Below are positions 46,413 to 57,784 of a stretch of 64,000 bases of DNA, in pieces (within the stretch, counting starts at the first letter, position 1; every line of letters begins with the position of its first letter). The position numbers and the translations under genes are program-made. The notes beneath the pieces were generated by a model. That model ran no database searches, had not been told where the DNA came from, and was given only the letters and a program-made list of their open reading frames with translations. The stretch is from Campylorhamphus procurvoides (taxonomy: Eukaryota; Chordata; Aves; Passeriformes; Dendrocolaptidae), in NCBI GenBank assembly GCA_013396655.1, contig WBMV01002663.1, positions 96,416 through 160,415 on the forward strand, in the 5' to 3' direction.

Positions 46413-47322
46413 CTGGCAAATCCAAGGGCTCTGGTAGTCTTCTACCAAGTGCAAGGCCAGCAGTTTTCCCATATGGATCCTGTCACTAACTCCCTTTGCT
46501 GCACTGCCTCGCGCCTGGGGGTGGGACTGAGTGGGCAGCACTGTTCCCACCTTGTCTCATTGCTCCATGACTTGGAATCCATCCCTGCCCTGCATTCCTC
46601 CTCAGTGCTCACAGACAGGGACCACTGTGTTTACTGGTTATTAATTAGGGAGATTTTAATACACCTTGTGATGTATTTGCAATGGCTCTTATCTCAATTT
46701 AGAGAGTTGCAGAATACATAGCAGAGCTTCGACACTCTCCTAATTAGCACGCAAGCAAATAGGAACACGCAGAATCCAGAGATCCATAGCCCCCACCCTC
46801 CTCTTCTAAGAGCCACTGGAGATGGGAGTGTAATTTCCAACAGTTAAGGCTGCTTGGAAGAGCACCTCCAAGGTATTTGTCATCACTTTCAAAACCCTTA
46901 TTTACTCTCTACTGTTTCCAAAAACCCCTCTGGGAACTGCGAAATGAATCTATTTTCCTATTGAAACCCACCACATGGACATCCTGCCTTGCTATTTTTA
47001 GGCCTGCTGGTGAATGCAGCTACACTTTGGTCCAGTATTTCAGGGTCTAACAGCCTGGAGCTTCCCATTCTGGCTGCTCCCTGAGGGTCCTGGAGAACAG
47101 CCCAGCTGCACACCGTGGCTTGTTCATTGAGAGGTCCTGCCCTGCTGACCCCAAAGCATTTTGTCCCCCATCAAGACAGATCTGAACTGGCAGCTGTAAT
47201 AACTGCAGTTACCTGCAAGGAATACTCTGCTTCAGGGCCACAAAACCAGAAGTGTTCTCAGGGCTCTTCAGGTGTGTTCTGCCTCCCCAAAGCCACAGCT
47301 GAATCTGGCACAGCCCACAGGA
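46413..47322. other. Unique DNA with an AT-rich, homeobox-site-like core
   Basis: 46630-46760 carries TTATTAATTAGG, GATTTTAATACACC and CTCCTAATTAGC in a block with no repeat match. These look like homeodomain core sites. Regulatory function is inference only. Confidence 0.3.
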
Positions 47323-47697
47323 AATCACAGAATTATGTGGATTGGAAAAAACCTCAGAGATCATTGAGTCTATCCCTTAACCCAGCACCACCAACCCATG
47401 TCCCAGGTGCCACATCCACACATTTTTTGAACACTACCAGGGATGGGGACTCCAACACTGTCGTGGGCAGCTGCGTCAGTGCCTGACCACCCTGCCATGA
47501 AGAAATTTTTCCTACTATGCAACCTGAACCTCCCCTGGTACCACCTGAGGCCGTTTCCCTTGTCCTGCCCCTTGTTCCCTGGGAGCAGAGCTGACTCCCA
47601 CCTGTCTCCATCCTCCTGTCAGGGAGGGGGAGAGACCAAGAAGGTCCCCTCTGAGCCTCCTTTTCTCCAGACTTAGCATCCCCCAGCTCATCTGCTC
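47323..47697 (-). mobile_element. CR1 copy, type B, ~375 bp
   Basis: AAATCACAGAATTATGTGGA, TTGGAAAAAACCTCAGAGATC, CATTTTTTGAACACTACCAGG, GATGGGGACTCCAACACTG, CTGGGAGCAGAGCTGACTC and CTCCTTTTCTCCAGACTTAGC. Confidence 0.93.
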
Positions 47698-48712
47698 ATC
47701 AATGGAACCACAGAATTATTCTCTAAGCATGGCAGAAATGCTGCAGAGATTGGCACATCCATCCTGGCAGAAGCTGATAAAAGTCGTGGAGCTGATGTGG
47801 CAAGAAAGGCTTTGGCACGGATGGTCCAGAAATCAGAGCAGAGCCCTCCAGGGGCATCGACACAGTCTCTGGTTATTCACCTGAACTGAAATGCATCTCC
47901 TTTGCACAGTCACTCCTGCCCCCACTGTAATCACACCCTTTTTTGTTCCATACGTACCTCCCAGGGGCAGCCTGGAAACAATCCTTCACCTTAGACTCTG
48001 GTCTGAGCTAGGACAGTCCTATCAGTCACTGCCAGCTTTGACAGCTGGTATTCCCTTCAGCTTTCCATCTGCTGCACACTGAAGCAAACAGGGAGCTCCC
48101 TCCTGCCACAGCAGCATCGTCTGCATCCAACCCTGCCAGTAATCCCATCCCTGGAGGCACAGGAGCCCTCCCAGCATGGCACTGGCTCCTACAAGCCTCT
48201 CTCATGTGTCACTGCTGACAGCTCCCTGCCCAGCACCTGGCCATGGGGACATGACCCTCCCCATGTCACTCAGAAGCCAGCTCAAGTCACCCAAACGTGT
48301 TCCAGCCATCACATCACATCACATCACGTTGGTTTGGGTGGCTCCTGCTGACAGCAAGCAGAGCATGTGGGTTCCCAGTGCTTCCAGAGCACTGAAGGCT
48401 CCCTGGAGACCCCAGCTCCACGCTGGGGGCTGGCTGGGTGCACCCCCAGAAAGTGAGCGCATGCCTCTGATGCTCAGCCCCCCCACTCCCACGAGCAGGT
48501 GATCCCAGCTTGATGCCCCAAGTGACATTTCCCAGGAAAAGAACAGCACAGTAAATTCAAAGGTTAAATTTGCATATTCCTTGGTGCTGCTCCAAAGAGC
48601 CAGGCAGACACTGAGGATGAACTGTTGCCAACCTGCTGCACAGGGAGCACCAACACCCTGTGCCACCAGGGCTGAGGGACCTTTTCAGGTGGCACTATGA
48701 ACCTTTTCGAGG
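47698..48712. other. Unique DNA with a short ATCAC repeat
   Basis: No gene was recognised. A four-unit ATCAC repeat lies at 48309-48328. Confidence 0.4.
48309..48328 (+). repeat. (ATCAC)4 microsatellite
   Basis: Four perfect pentamer units. Short. Confidence 0.9.
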
Positions 48713-48966
48713 ATGGGAAACGGCCTCAAGTTGCACCAGGGAAGATTCAGGTTGGATATCAGGAAAAATTTCTTCATTGAAGGGGTGGTCAGGCACTGGC
48801 ACAGGCTGCCCAGGGCAGTGGTGGAGTCATCATCCCTGGAAGTCTTCAAAAAATGAGCACATGTGACAATATGGTTTAGTGGATATGGGGGGTATTGGTC
48901 AAAGGTTGGACTTCATGATCTTGGAGGTCTTTTCCAGCCTTAATATTTCCATGATTCTGTGATTCT
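48713..48966 (+). mobile_element. CR1 copy, type B
   Basis: GATGGGAAACGGCCTCAAGTT, TCAGGAAAAATTTCTTCATTG, GGCACAGGCTGCCCAGGGCAG, TGGAGGTCTTTTCCAGCC, and the tail TTCCATGATTCTGTGATTCT. Confidence 0.94.
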
Positions 48967-49537
48967 CCACAGTGGCCTTTACTTCAGAAAGGGAGCAAAC
49001 CGAAGAACCACAAGAAGTGGAAGGGACTGAGTTTTGGTCCTGCATCTGTAGAGCAGCCCAGGGCATTGAGGAGGAAGCCCTCCATCAACCCTTCCAAGGA
49101 TGCATCCTGGGAAGGAGCCATGGAGGTACTTTTGCATTAACTAGCATGACATCTCTCTCAACAATGTGCCTGGCACTGCTCCAGTGTGTCCAGGGAAGCC
49201 ACAAAAAACTTCCAAAAAAAGCTCCAACAGCTACAGACTCAGCAAAATGCTCCCATTAAATACTGAGAGTTTACAGAGTGTGCAGCAGCTCTGTCACATC
49301 CAAACAAGCCACAAGTGAATCGGTCAGCAGGGAAGGGTGGGAGGGGTTAGCTTTGGCTAAACAGGAGCAAAGAAGCGATCAGGGAGGGGTCTCTGTGGGG
49401 CAGGACTCAGGCTCAGCCATGAACTCGTAAAACACAGGGAGAAACTCTTGGACAGCTCACGTGGTGGAAAATACAAAGGGTCTCTCTGCTGTATGTCTCC
49501 CCAGCTCAGCAATGCGACAGCTCAGCTCCAGTCAAAG

Positions 49538-49605
49538 GATCACAGATTCATTAAGGTTCGAGAAGGCCTCCAAGTTCATTAAGTCCAACCTTTGAGCACA
49601 GAAGC
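49538..49605 (-). mobile_element. CR1 3' fragment, type B
   Basis: GGATCACAGATTCATTAAGGT, TCGAGAAGGCCTCCAAG, TCATTAAGTCCAACCTTTGAG. Only about 70 bases remain. Confidence 0.82.
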
Positions 49606-51184
49606 AAGGGCAACCCCTCATGCAGCTCTCAGCATGTCCTTCTTGCTCAAGCACACGTGTGGCTTCAGCTCACACAGCCTCACACGTGTGCACGTGGTGT
49701 CACACACCCAGGTACAGCCACACTGCAGTGGTCTCAAAACCACACACACAGTCTCATGATCCAGCAATGCCTGGAGGGTCCCCACAGGGCTGCACTTGGG
49801 TGTGCACTTGGCCTGAATGACTGATTGTGCCTATCATCTCACCCTTCCCAAGCAAGGAGGGGTTGGGGGAAGACAGAGGGGCAGCTGAGGGTCACACAAG
49901 CTGCTCTGACAGCCTGACCCCAGCCTGAGCCAAAGGTGGGTCAAGGCTCTTTTACAGGAGCTGTTGGGGTGCACTTGCAAACCCTTTCATGTCCTTTTCC
50001 TCTCTGCCCATTTTGACACTCCCACTGGGGTTCTTTTGGCTCCCTTCATAGTGAGAGATTCCTGTGCCATTAAAACCCTGTCTCCCATTATCACTTCCCA
50101 CGTCTCCCAGTGCCAAGTGCTGGCCTCATTCCTTTAGTTCACAGGATCTCTGTTTCAGAGAGCACAGTAAATGCCCACTCTGCCCCAGTCCTGCCAGCAG
50201 AGAGGGTTCCCAGGTCTTTTTTAGCAGCCCAGGGCTCTATCCCTCTGGTCTTGAGCAACTGGAATGGTCCCTGCAGTGCCACGGGGCATCAGGTCTCCCC
50301 ATCTCCACTGCAGGGATATTCAGTCTGCGCTGGGGTGTGGGGACAGGCAGGGGACTCAGCCACACTCCCCTGTGGACAGAAGGGCAGGATGTCCCGACAG
50401 GAAATTCTCAGGAGGGGCTCCATGCCTGGTCGCACACAGAGGCCTTGGGTGGGAGCCACTGGCCTGTGGCCTCTCTGTGTCACATCCTAAATGACAGCAG
50501 GGCAGCAGCAGAGATGTACCTCAGCCCCCTCCGGGTGACCCCGTGCTCCACTCACAGCCCATCCTCTGCCACCACAGCCAAGCCCTCACTCCACCACGCT
50601 CACCTCCAGCAGCACGGACTGACTGGGTGGAACAAACCCAGAGTCATCACACAGAGTAGTTTAGGAGCTTTGACTTCAGTCTTCCCCCACTGAGCTTTAT
50701 GGGGTGGCTTTATGAGCAGAAAACAAAGGTGCATGGCAAGGGAGTTGTGCTCAGAAGGACCACAATGAAGCTTTAATTTTAGGAAGAGAGGAGCATGTTA
50801 GAAAGGCTCAGAAACCCAGATAAAACCCACAGAGCTCAAGCACTTCCAGAGGACCCATCCCAGCTGCAGCAAAAGGAGGGAGGAGGGTGCACAGCACACT
50901 GAGAGCTGCCTTGGCTGGCACCCACTGGGTGTTTGCCAACAGAACAAGCTCAAAAGGAAGGCACGGAATGCGTCAGAGGGCTGGGATCCCCCTGCACACC
51001 CAAGGCAGAGACTGCAGTGCAGGGAGTCCCTGGGAGCCCAGCACAGCTCCCTCCAGGGCCTGCCAGTCCTGCAGCCCATCCATCAGGGCTCAAGACCTCA
51101 AGACATTTCACATAAAGCCATGCAGGCAGCAGGCTGGAGCAGGTACAGTCTGCACTGGGTGGGGGTTCTCACAACAATAAAAAT
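49606..51184. other. Unique DNA with CACGTG-type palindromes
   Basis: 49650-49710 holds CACACGTGTGGC and CACACGTGTGCACGTGG, i.e. several E-box/palindromic sites. A 209-codon open frame (50064-50693) has no recognisable domain and no exon signals and is treated as chance. Confidence 0.35.
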
Positions 51185-51478
51185 AGAATCACAGAATCAT
51201 GGAATATTTTGGGTTGGGAGGGACCTTAAAAAGCATCTCATTCCAACCCCTGCCATGGCAGGGACACCTTCCACTAGCCCAGGGCGCTCCAAGCCCCGTC
51301 CAACCTGGTTTTGGACACTTCCAGGGATGGGGCAGCCACAGCTTCTCTGCCCAACCTGGGTCAGGGCCTCACCACCTTCTGAGTAAAGAACTTTGTTACA
51401 GCATCTAATCTAAATCTCTCTCTCAGTTTAAAACCATCCCCTTTGTCCTCTCACTATTTATTTGTGCAAAACGACGGC
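51185..51478 (-). mobile_element. CR1 copy, type A
   Basis: TAGAATCACAGAATCATGGAA, TATTTTGGGTTGGGAGGGACC, CTTCCACTAGCCCAGGGCGC, CATCTAATCTAAATCTCTCTC, CTCACTATTTATTTGTGCAAA. It resembles the copy at 10694 in its upstream part. Confidence 0.95.
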
Positions 51479-51738
51479 AGGTGCCCCTGCATGAGGGGCA
51501 GGCCCAGCTCTGACACCCACACAACATACACTGTGCTATCTTCTCTCCAGTTCATGCACCAGTGACACACATTTGGTTCACTTCTCCACGTGCAATCTCC
51601 CAGCAGCAACAGAGCAGCTGGCACCTCTCTCAAGGAGAGCAAATTCCCTGTCCATCTGATGAGAGAGTGCCAAGTGGCATCTCCACTCCCTTCCCTGTGC
51701 AGGGACACATCCCTGCAGCCACACATACCTCTTCTCTT

Positions 51739-51843
51739 AGAATCACAGAATCACTAGCTTGGGTCGGAAAAGACCTTAAAGATCATCTTGTTCCAATTCT
51801 CCTGCCATGGAGAGGGATACCTTCCACTAGACCAGGTGGCTCT
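51739..51843 (-). mobile_element. CR1 3' fragment, type A
   Basis: AGAATCACAGAATCACTAGC, TTGGGTCGGAAAAGACC, TAAAGATCATCTTGTTCC, CTGCCATGGAGAGGGATACC. About 105 bases. Confidence 0.92.
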
Positions 51844-52849
51844 CCACCCAAAGCAGTGTGTGCACATGGCTCAGGTGTACCCAGTTTAAGCTCTTCCAAG
51901 CTCCTAGGTCTTCAGGAAATGACCAAACAAATTGCTTTGAGGCAGACTTTGTCCCCGCAGCCCAGCTGGCCACCCAGAAGCTCAGGATTAATTGTAAGCC
52001 CAGTAAAATACTAGGAAAGCCAAAAATAAACATGGCAAAGAAAAGCATTTCCCACTGAAAAGCCATGGCCAAGTAAAGACTCCTCTGGGCTGGCTCCCAG
52101 GAGGCAGCTTGGATTCATTTATCGTGCCACTCATATAAATGTCTCTCTTTGGCTGTGCTGCTCCCTTGGAGCTCCTTCCAGCCTGGGAGAGAAAGGGACT
52201 ATTATTCGGACACACTAGGCCAGTGCTTTGCTTGAGCAACAGCAGCACCACCGGCCCCTCACAGAGCCTCTTCCCAGGGCCTGCACACAGCAGAGGATGC
52301 AGGCTCAGGAACGTGGGAATAGCACTGGCTGACCTAGGGATGATGTTAAAACAACCACTGTCTGATTTCTAGACACTGCATTGCCCTCAGAGAATGGCCA
52401 GAGCCTCAGCAGCAAAAATTGTGTCATGGTAGAACTGGCTCTTGCTGAAAAGGAAGAAATGGCTCATCAGTCCTGTGGTGACATCAAACCCAAAGATGTC
52501 ACCATTCCCAGGCTTAAGATCAAGCCACAGCCTCTCAGCCAGGCTCTGCCTTCAAGCCCAGCTAAAGTCTCATCTCACTTCACCACATGATGTCAGAAAT
52601 CGAGACTTAAAACTGACACAGGCCTGCAGGAGCTGATATCCCCTCTCTAATTCCCGGGCACACTGGGATGGCAGAATCCCTTTGCTGTCTCACCCAGAAG
52701 GCGTAAAATCCATTTTGTGAGTTGAAATGGAACAAGCCAGGTGAGGGACCCAGCAGCTGTTGCTCTGTGCAGAGGAGTGCCCACGTGGGGGGAACAGGGC
52801 TGTGGGGAGCAACACGGCCCAGCCAGGCATCTCCCAGAGGCTTCCTGCT
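51844..52849. other. Unique DNA, nothing recognised
   Basis: No family match or gene signal was recognised. Confidence 0.4.
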
Positions 52850-52947
52850 GCTGTGGCTGCCCCTGAATCCCTGGAAGTGTCCAAGGCCAGGCTGCACAGG
52901 GCTTGGAGCAACCTGGTCTAGTGGAAGGTGTCCCTGCCCATGGCAGG
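52850..52947 (+). mobile_element. CR1 fragment, type A, tail lost
   Basis: CTGTGGCTGCCCCTGAATCCC, TGGAAGTGTCCAAGGCCAGG, AGTGGAAGGTGTCCCTGCCC, ATGGCAGG, then it breaks off before the octamer tail. Confidence 0.9.
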
Positions 52948-53767
52948 CTCCTCTGCGACCCTCAGCCCAGGGACATCGCTGCTCTGGGTCCAGGGGACAG
53001 CAGATCTCAGCCTGCTCCCACTGCTGATCCCCTCCTGCCTCACATCTGGCAGCAGCTGCTGTCCCAGCCCATGGGTGCAGGTGAACAGACAGCAGGTCCA
53101 ACAGGCCACTTCCATGTCCATGTTTCCCATGGCAGAGCAGCCTCACAACACCCAGCCCTGTGCTTGTGGTTAAAGCCACCAAGAGCTGCACTAATTACCA
53201 CTATTAATCCCCACTCCCTCAGGGCACATTAACTGCAAATTGAGGGATGGAGAGAAGTTCCTGGACTTCATAAATCAACTTGTGACAAAGAACCATTGTC
53301 TGCACTTCAGTGTGTGCCAGACACAGCTCCAGAGTGTGCCCAGTACCCACCAGTGCCTCCCTCCACTCGCCCCTGGCCATCCCACCACACTCCCCACCTC
53401 CTCTAGCCCTGCTGGCTGAAGCGGACCTTGTTAGCCAGGGTTGAGGGACTTGGCTGCTCTCAATTATCACCACTTTTGCCCAAACTGAGCCAAAGGTTGG
53501 CTGCTTAGGCATCCAGGAAGGGAAAAAAGAGTTCCCCAAATGCAGCTGGCACCATGCACATGGAAGTCACTGAAGGGCTTGTGTTTGGAGTTGGATCTCT
53601 CCAGGCAGGCACATTGATTTAAGAACAGATCTGAATCCACACTAGGTCTGTTAGGCAAAGGCAAACCTCAGACCATAACCCTAACCCTCTTCACCTGAGT
53701 CAGAGCCAGTCTAGATGAACATGAGTGGGGACAGAATTAAACTAACCAATTAAATGAAACCAGCATG
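52948..53767. other. Unique DNA, nothing recognised
   Basis: Contains a two-unit telomere-like ACCATAACCCTAACCCTC near 53676-53691, too short to call an interstitial telomere. No gene was recognised. Confidence 0.4.
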
Positions 53768-54012
53768 AAGCTGTGTCAGGGCAGGGGTAGGTTGGATGTC
53801 AGGGAAAGGTTCTTCCCCCAGAGGGTGGTGGGGCACTGCCCAGGCTCCCCAGGGCAGTAGGCATGGCCCCGAGGCTGCCAGAGCTGCAGGAGCGTTTGGA
53901 CAATGCTCGGAGGGACAGGGTGGGATTGTTGGGGTGTCTGTGCAGCGCCAGGAGTTGCACTGGATGATCCTTGTAGGTACCTCCCAACACAGGATATTCT
54001 GTGACTCTGTGA
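53768..54012 (+). mobile_element. CR1 copy, type C
   Basis: AAGCTGTGTCAGGGCAGGGG, TAGGTTGGATGTCAGGGAAAG, GCTGCCAGAGCTGCAGGAGC, GGGATTGTTGGGGTGTCTGTG, and the tail ATTCTGTGACTCTGTGA. Confidence 0.95.
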
Positions 54013-54775
54013 AACCTGCAATACCAGTGGACCCACATGGGGGCCAACGTCCCCACAGAGGTCCCAGCCCTGCTGTTGGCAGGAGAGCCAGAAGAAGCCA
54101 TCCCACCAGACATAAGCTGCCAAATCTCTTTCAGCCCTGGGATGCTGAAGACCCTCCTTCAGCCCACAGGAGCCATTTCCAAAGCAGTTCCTGTCTGAGT
54201 GCACTCCATGGCTGGAAATGCAGATGTTCAGAGCTGCAGACTCTCTCAAGTGCAGGGCAGCAGCAGGAAATGCCACTCTCCTGGACACCCAGAGTGAGTC
54301 CCTGTGCCAACACTCGATGCTGTCACTCCTGACAGCAAAAGTGGCCTGAAAAAAGAGAAGGGGAAGACCATGGCTGGTTAGAAACCTGCTGCTTTGGGGA
54401 AAAAAGCTGCTTGACCTTGCAGGAAACACAGCACCTGGAGACACAACCACAGAGGCTTCACTGTGGCTGAGACAAACCACGTCAAGATGCCTTCCAGCCC
54501 AGGCCAAGGATGTTCCCGTGCAGCACAGGAAGCTGAGCAGTAAATGCCCGCCTGCATCGCATCACCTGCCCGGCAAAGCGGGACACTGTCAAATCCTGTG
54601 GATACTGTGAGCAAGAACAATCCTGGCACACGGACTCCAGCCTCTTCTCCGAAGGGAAAGGGGCAGACAGCCCTCTAGTGTAAAGCCAATGCTAACCATG
54701 TTTGCACAGGCATGGAAAGTATTAATCACGGCCACATCCATGCTGGGGGCGTTTGCTCGAGAAGGAACCTGTGCG
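54013..54775. other. Unique DNA, nothing recognised
   Basis: A 243-codon minus-strand open frame spans the CR1 and this unique region. It has no domain match and part is plainly CR1, so it is rejected as a gene. Confidence 0.4.
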
Positions 54776-54898
54776 CACGGAGAGGGTGGGATGTGAAATG
54801 ACAGAATCACANACACGGAGAGGGATTTGCTCCCCAGCGCTCCCACCACAACTCCCACTGCCCCTCAAAACACAGGGATGTGAAATGACAGAATCACA
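54776..54898 (+). repeat. Interleaved direct duplications around an undetermined base
   Basis: CACGGAGAGGG occurs at 54776-54786 and 54814-54824. A 24-base unit starting GGGATGTGAAATGACAG occurs at 54788-54811 and 54875-54898. The single N at 54812 lies directly after the first copy of the 24-mer. The second copy leads into the CR1 tail. Confidence 0.9.
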
Positions 54899-55143
54899 GA
54901 ATAGTTTGGCTTCATCTCGTTCCACTCCCTGCCATGGGCCCCTTCCACCAGCCCAGGTTGCTCCAGCTCCATCCAACCTGGCCTTGGACACTTCCAGGGA
55001 TGGGGCAGCCACAGCTTCTCTGCCCAACCTGTGCCAGGGCCTCACCACCCTCCCAGGGGAGAATTCCTTCCCAATATCCCATTAAACCCTGCCCTCTGGC
55101 AGTGGGAAGCCATTCCCCTTGTCCTGTCACTCCAGGTCCTTGT
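54887..55143 (-). mobile_element. CR1 copy, type A, with small deletions
   Basis: CAGAATCACAGAATAGTTTGG is joined early to TTCATCTCGTTCCAC (the GTTGGAAGGGACC segment is missing). It continues with CCCTGCCATGGGCCCCTTCC, CCTGCCCTCTGGCAGTGGG and CTTGTCCTGTCACTCCAGG. A CTCF-like motif includes 55089-55099 (minus strand). Confidence 0.93.
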
Positions 55144-57081
55144 AGTGCAAGTCTGTATGCAAGTCCTAAGGGTCATGGTGGCTTTCAGGTGGCCATTTTT
55201 CTCTGCAGAGACAAATCCGATGTTCACAAACTCAGTATTTGCTTAGGATTTTGAAAGTACCTGCTTTAGGATTTCCAAAGTATCTGCTTTAGGATTTCCA
55301 AAGATACCTCTGGTCAGTGGAGGGTGTGGAGCCTTCATAGCCTGACATCAGCACTCAGAAAAGGCCTCTGAAACCCCAATTTGCCCAGCAGCTGATGACA
55401 AAGCCCGCCGTGATGCCTGGAAGCCGGGAAAGCTGAGTCTGGGGCCTCAGAAGATATTTTCCATTCCTCTGCCACCTGCCTTCTGCTTAAGAGTCAGTTT
55501 GAGTTCCCATCTCCCTGCACGTGGCTGTGTTATACACATGGTTATTGTCTGTGGCTCCGATCATCACTCACAGCCTTAAGAAAGACACACAATTAAAATC
55601 AATGTTTAAAGTCATCAAACAAGTACATGCAAATTTTACCAGCCACACAATTCACTCTGACAGAACCATGCAGGGTGTGGAGCCAAGAGCTGTGCTGGAG
55701 AGCCCAGAGCAGAGTTCTGCCCACAGTCTTCAAAATTTAATGAAAATACACCAGTTTTAAACACTTTCCCAAATCCAGCTCACAAAATCTGTCACTTTGA
55801 TGTGAATGGTCCCAGTCTCAGACTAATCAGTCACTTTTACTTCCTCTTTAGTAGCTAAAGACGCAAATGAACTCCCAGCAAACTGCACAGCTTCAGGAGA
55901 AGAATTCTGCAGCCAGATGGTTCTTGCAAAAGATTGTTTTTTAACAAAAAAATAAAAGTTAACCCATCTTCCCAGTAAGAAGCTCTCAGGAGATAATCTG
56001 ACACATCACAAGTAATTCTGAACTGTTGTATCAGAGCATCACTTCTGCCATAGAAATGCCCTTTCCAAAATCATCGTGTAAATTCTAATTATCACCAATA
56101 ACTGATCAATTAGTACAAGTCCGTGCAAGGCACTGTAATTATCCTGTGCACTCAGGGAAGAAGAGAAAGCATCACATTTGGATGCAAACATTCCTTTGTT
56201 TCCAGGGAGGGTGCAGCACAAGGAGATAAAAGAAAGCACAATTGCTGAAAAAGCACGGGGATTCAAAGAGCCATCTGAGGGGATGTGTCCAGCTCCCACA
56301 GGATGGAGCAAAACTGTGACAGGCTGGAAACTCCCATCCAAGCAGTGAACCTCAGTCTACTGCTGTATTTGTTTGCTTTCTCTGGACTATTTTCATCTCC
56401 ATGTGGAATTGTGGTTGTGGATAGCGATGAAAGCACAGCTGACAATAAAGACTCTCCAGACCTTCATGGATTAAGCACAGAAATGCTGGACAAGAAAGTT
56501 TTTCTGAGTCAGCTCCAGAAGTGAACAGCAAAGCAAGCATCACTGTGCAAAAGGATTTTGACCCCCTCAGGATGCTGACAGTGGAAGGAAGAAGGGAGTC
56601 CATGTCAAGCATTACCTTGTCCTTGACTGTCTGGATGGAACTCGAGCAGCAGCACAGGGAACAACATTCAGCAGGTGATTTGGAGAAGTGCAGGATGGGA
56701 ACCCTGGACTTCTCCAAATGTTTCTGACCCACTGCTAAAAAACACTTCAGTACCATAAAGAAACAAATCACGTGCAGCTAGATATACTTTACTTAAATGT
56801 CGGAGCTTTTCGAATTTAAAGGGGAACAGTATTAAGAGGTAATATTATTAATAATGATACAAGAAGTGCTGGAAATTCTGCACATGGGGCAGAATAACCT
56901 CATGCATTCAAACCAGCCTGCAAACCCTGAGCAGTTTGGTGTGAAGGGCCTGGGAGCTGTGGTGGGATCAAGGTGACCATGAGCAAATGGTTGTCTTTAA
57001 TAGAAACCTGGCAACTCCATGCTAGGCAGTGCAAGGAGGAGCATGGACAGTGGAGTGGGACAGTCACTGCCCATCTCCACT
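55144..57081. other. Unique DNA, mostly AT-rich
   Basis: Includes the three-unit 23-bp repeat listed separately. The 79-codon frame at 56285-56524 has a hydrophobic stretch followed by an acidic segment but no match that I recognise. AT-rich parts at 55.55-56.15 kb and 56.76-56.87 kb show no gene. Confidence 0.35.
55238..55306 (+). repeat. 23-bp direct repeat, three units
   Basis: Units begin near 55238, 55261 and 55284 with the core CTGCTTTAGGATTTCCAAAG. The first unit is diverged and the second and third differ only at their last bases. Confidence 0.9.
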
Positions 57082-57143
57082 CAGGGCTACAGGGCTGCAC
57101 CTTGAATACTATCCAGTTGGGGTTTCCTGAGTCCAAAATTTAC
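57082..57143 (+). mobile_element. Diverged internal CR1 fragment (probable)
   Basis: GGCTGCACCTTGAATACTATC, CAGTTGGGGTTTCCTGAGTCC resembles the CR1 stretch 'GCACCTGGAATACTGTGTCCAGTTCTGGGCTCC'. It lies head-to-tail against a minus-strand CR1 on its right. Confidence 0.5.
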
Positions 57144-57191
57144 TTGGAAAAAACAAAAAGTTCCAATGGAAGATGACTTTGGACAGCGAAA

Positions 57192-57762
57192 CACAAAATC
57201 ATTAAGGTTGGAAAAGACCCCTGGGGTCACCAATCCAACCCTTCCCCCAGCAGCACCACCGTGTTCACCACTAAATCATGTCAAGTGCCACATCCACACA
57301 TTTTTTGAACACATATTGGGATGGTGACTCCACCAATGCCCTGGACAGTCTGTGCCAGTGCCACACCATTTCAGTGAAGAAATTTCTCCCAATATCCAAC
57401 TTAAACATCCCCCAGTGCAACTTGAGGCTGTTCCCTCTGCTCCTGTCCCTGTTCCCTGGCAGCAGAGCCTGACCCCCCCAGCTCCCCTCTCCCGTCAGGG
57501 AGTTGCAGAGCCAGAAGGTCCCCCCTGAGCCTCCTTTTCTCCAGGCTGAGCCCCCCCAGCTCCCTCAGCTGCTCCTGCTGCTCCAGCCCCTTCCCCAGCT
57601 CCATTCCCTTCCCTCCACAGACTTCAGCCCCTGAAGGTCTCCCCTGTCTGAGGGTCCCAGGACTGCCCCCAGGGCTGGAGGTGCCTCAGCAGTGCCAGCA
57701 CAGGGACAGGCACTGTCCTGGTCCTGTGACACACGAAGACTGGGACAGCCCAGGATGACCAT
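57192..57762 (-). mobile_element. CR1 copy, type B, ~570 bp
   Basis: ACAAAATCATTAAGGTTGGAA, CATTTTTTGAACACATATTGG, CCACCAATGCCCTGGACAG, GTCAGGGAGTTGCAGAGCC, CCTCAGCTGCTCCTGCTGC, and up to CACTGTCCTGGTCCTGTGAC. One of the longest type B copies in the window. Confidence 0.93.
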
Positions 57763-57784
57763 GGAAGGTCAGAAGCCTACAGTG

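Noticed and set aside
50064..50693. 209-codon forward open frame
   Set aside because: Three overlapping forward and reverse frames are open here because of GC content. There is no domain, no splice pattern and no codon bias that I can see.
53676..53691. Telomere-like AACCCTAACCC
   Set aside because: Only two units; too short for an interstitial telomere array.
53776..54507. 243-codon minus-strand open frame
   Set aside because: Its C-terminal part is antisense to a type C CR1; the rest shows no known family.
56285..56524. 79-codon frame with a hydrophobic segment and an acidic tail
   Set aside because: The hydrophobic segment is not at the N-terminus, no cleavage site is convincing and no family was recognised.
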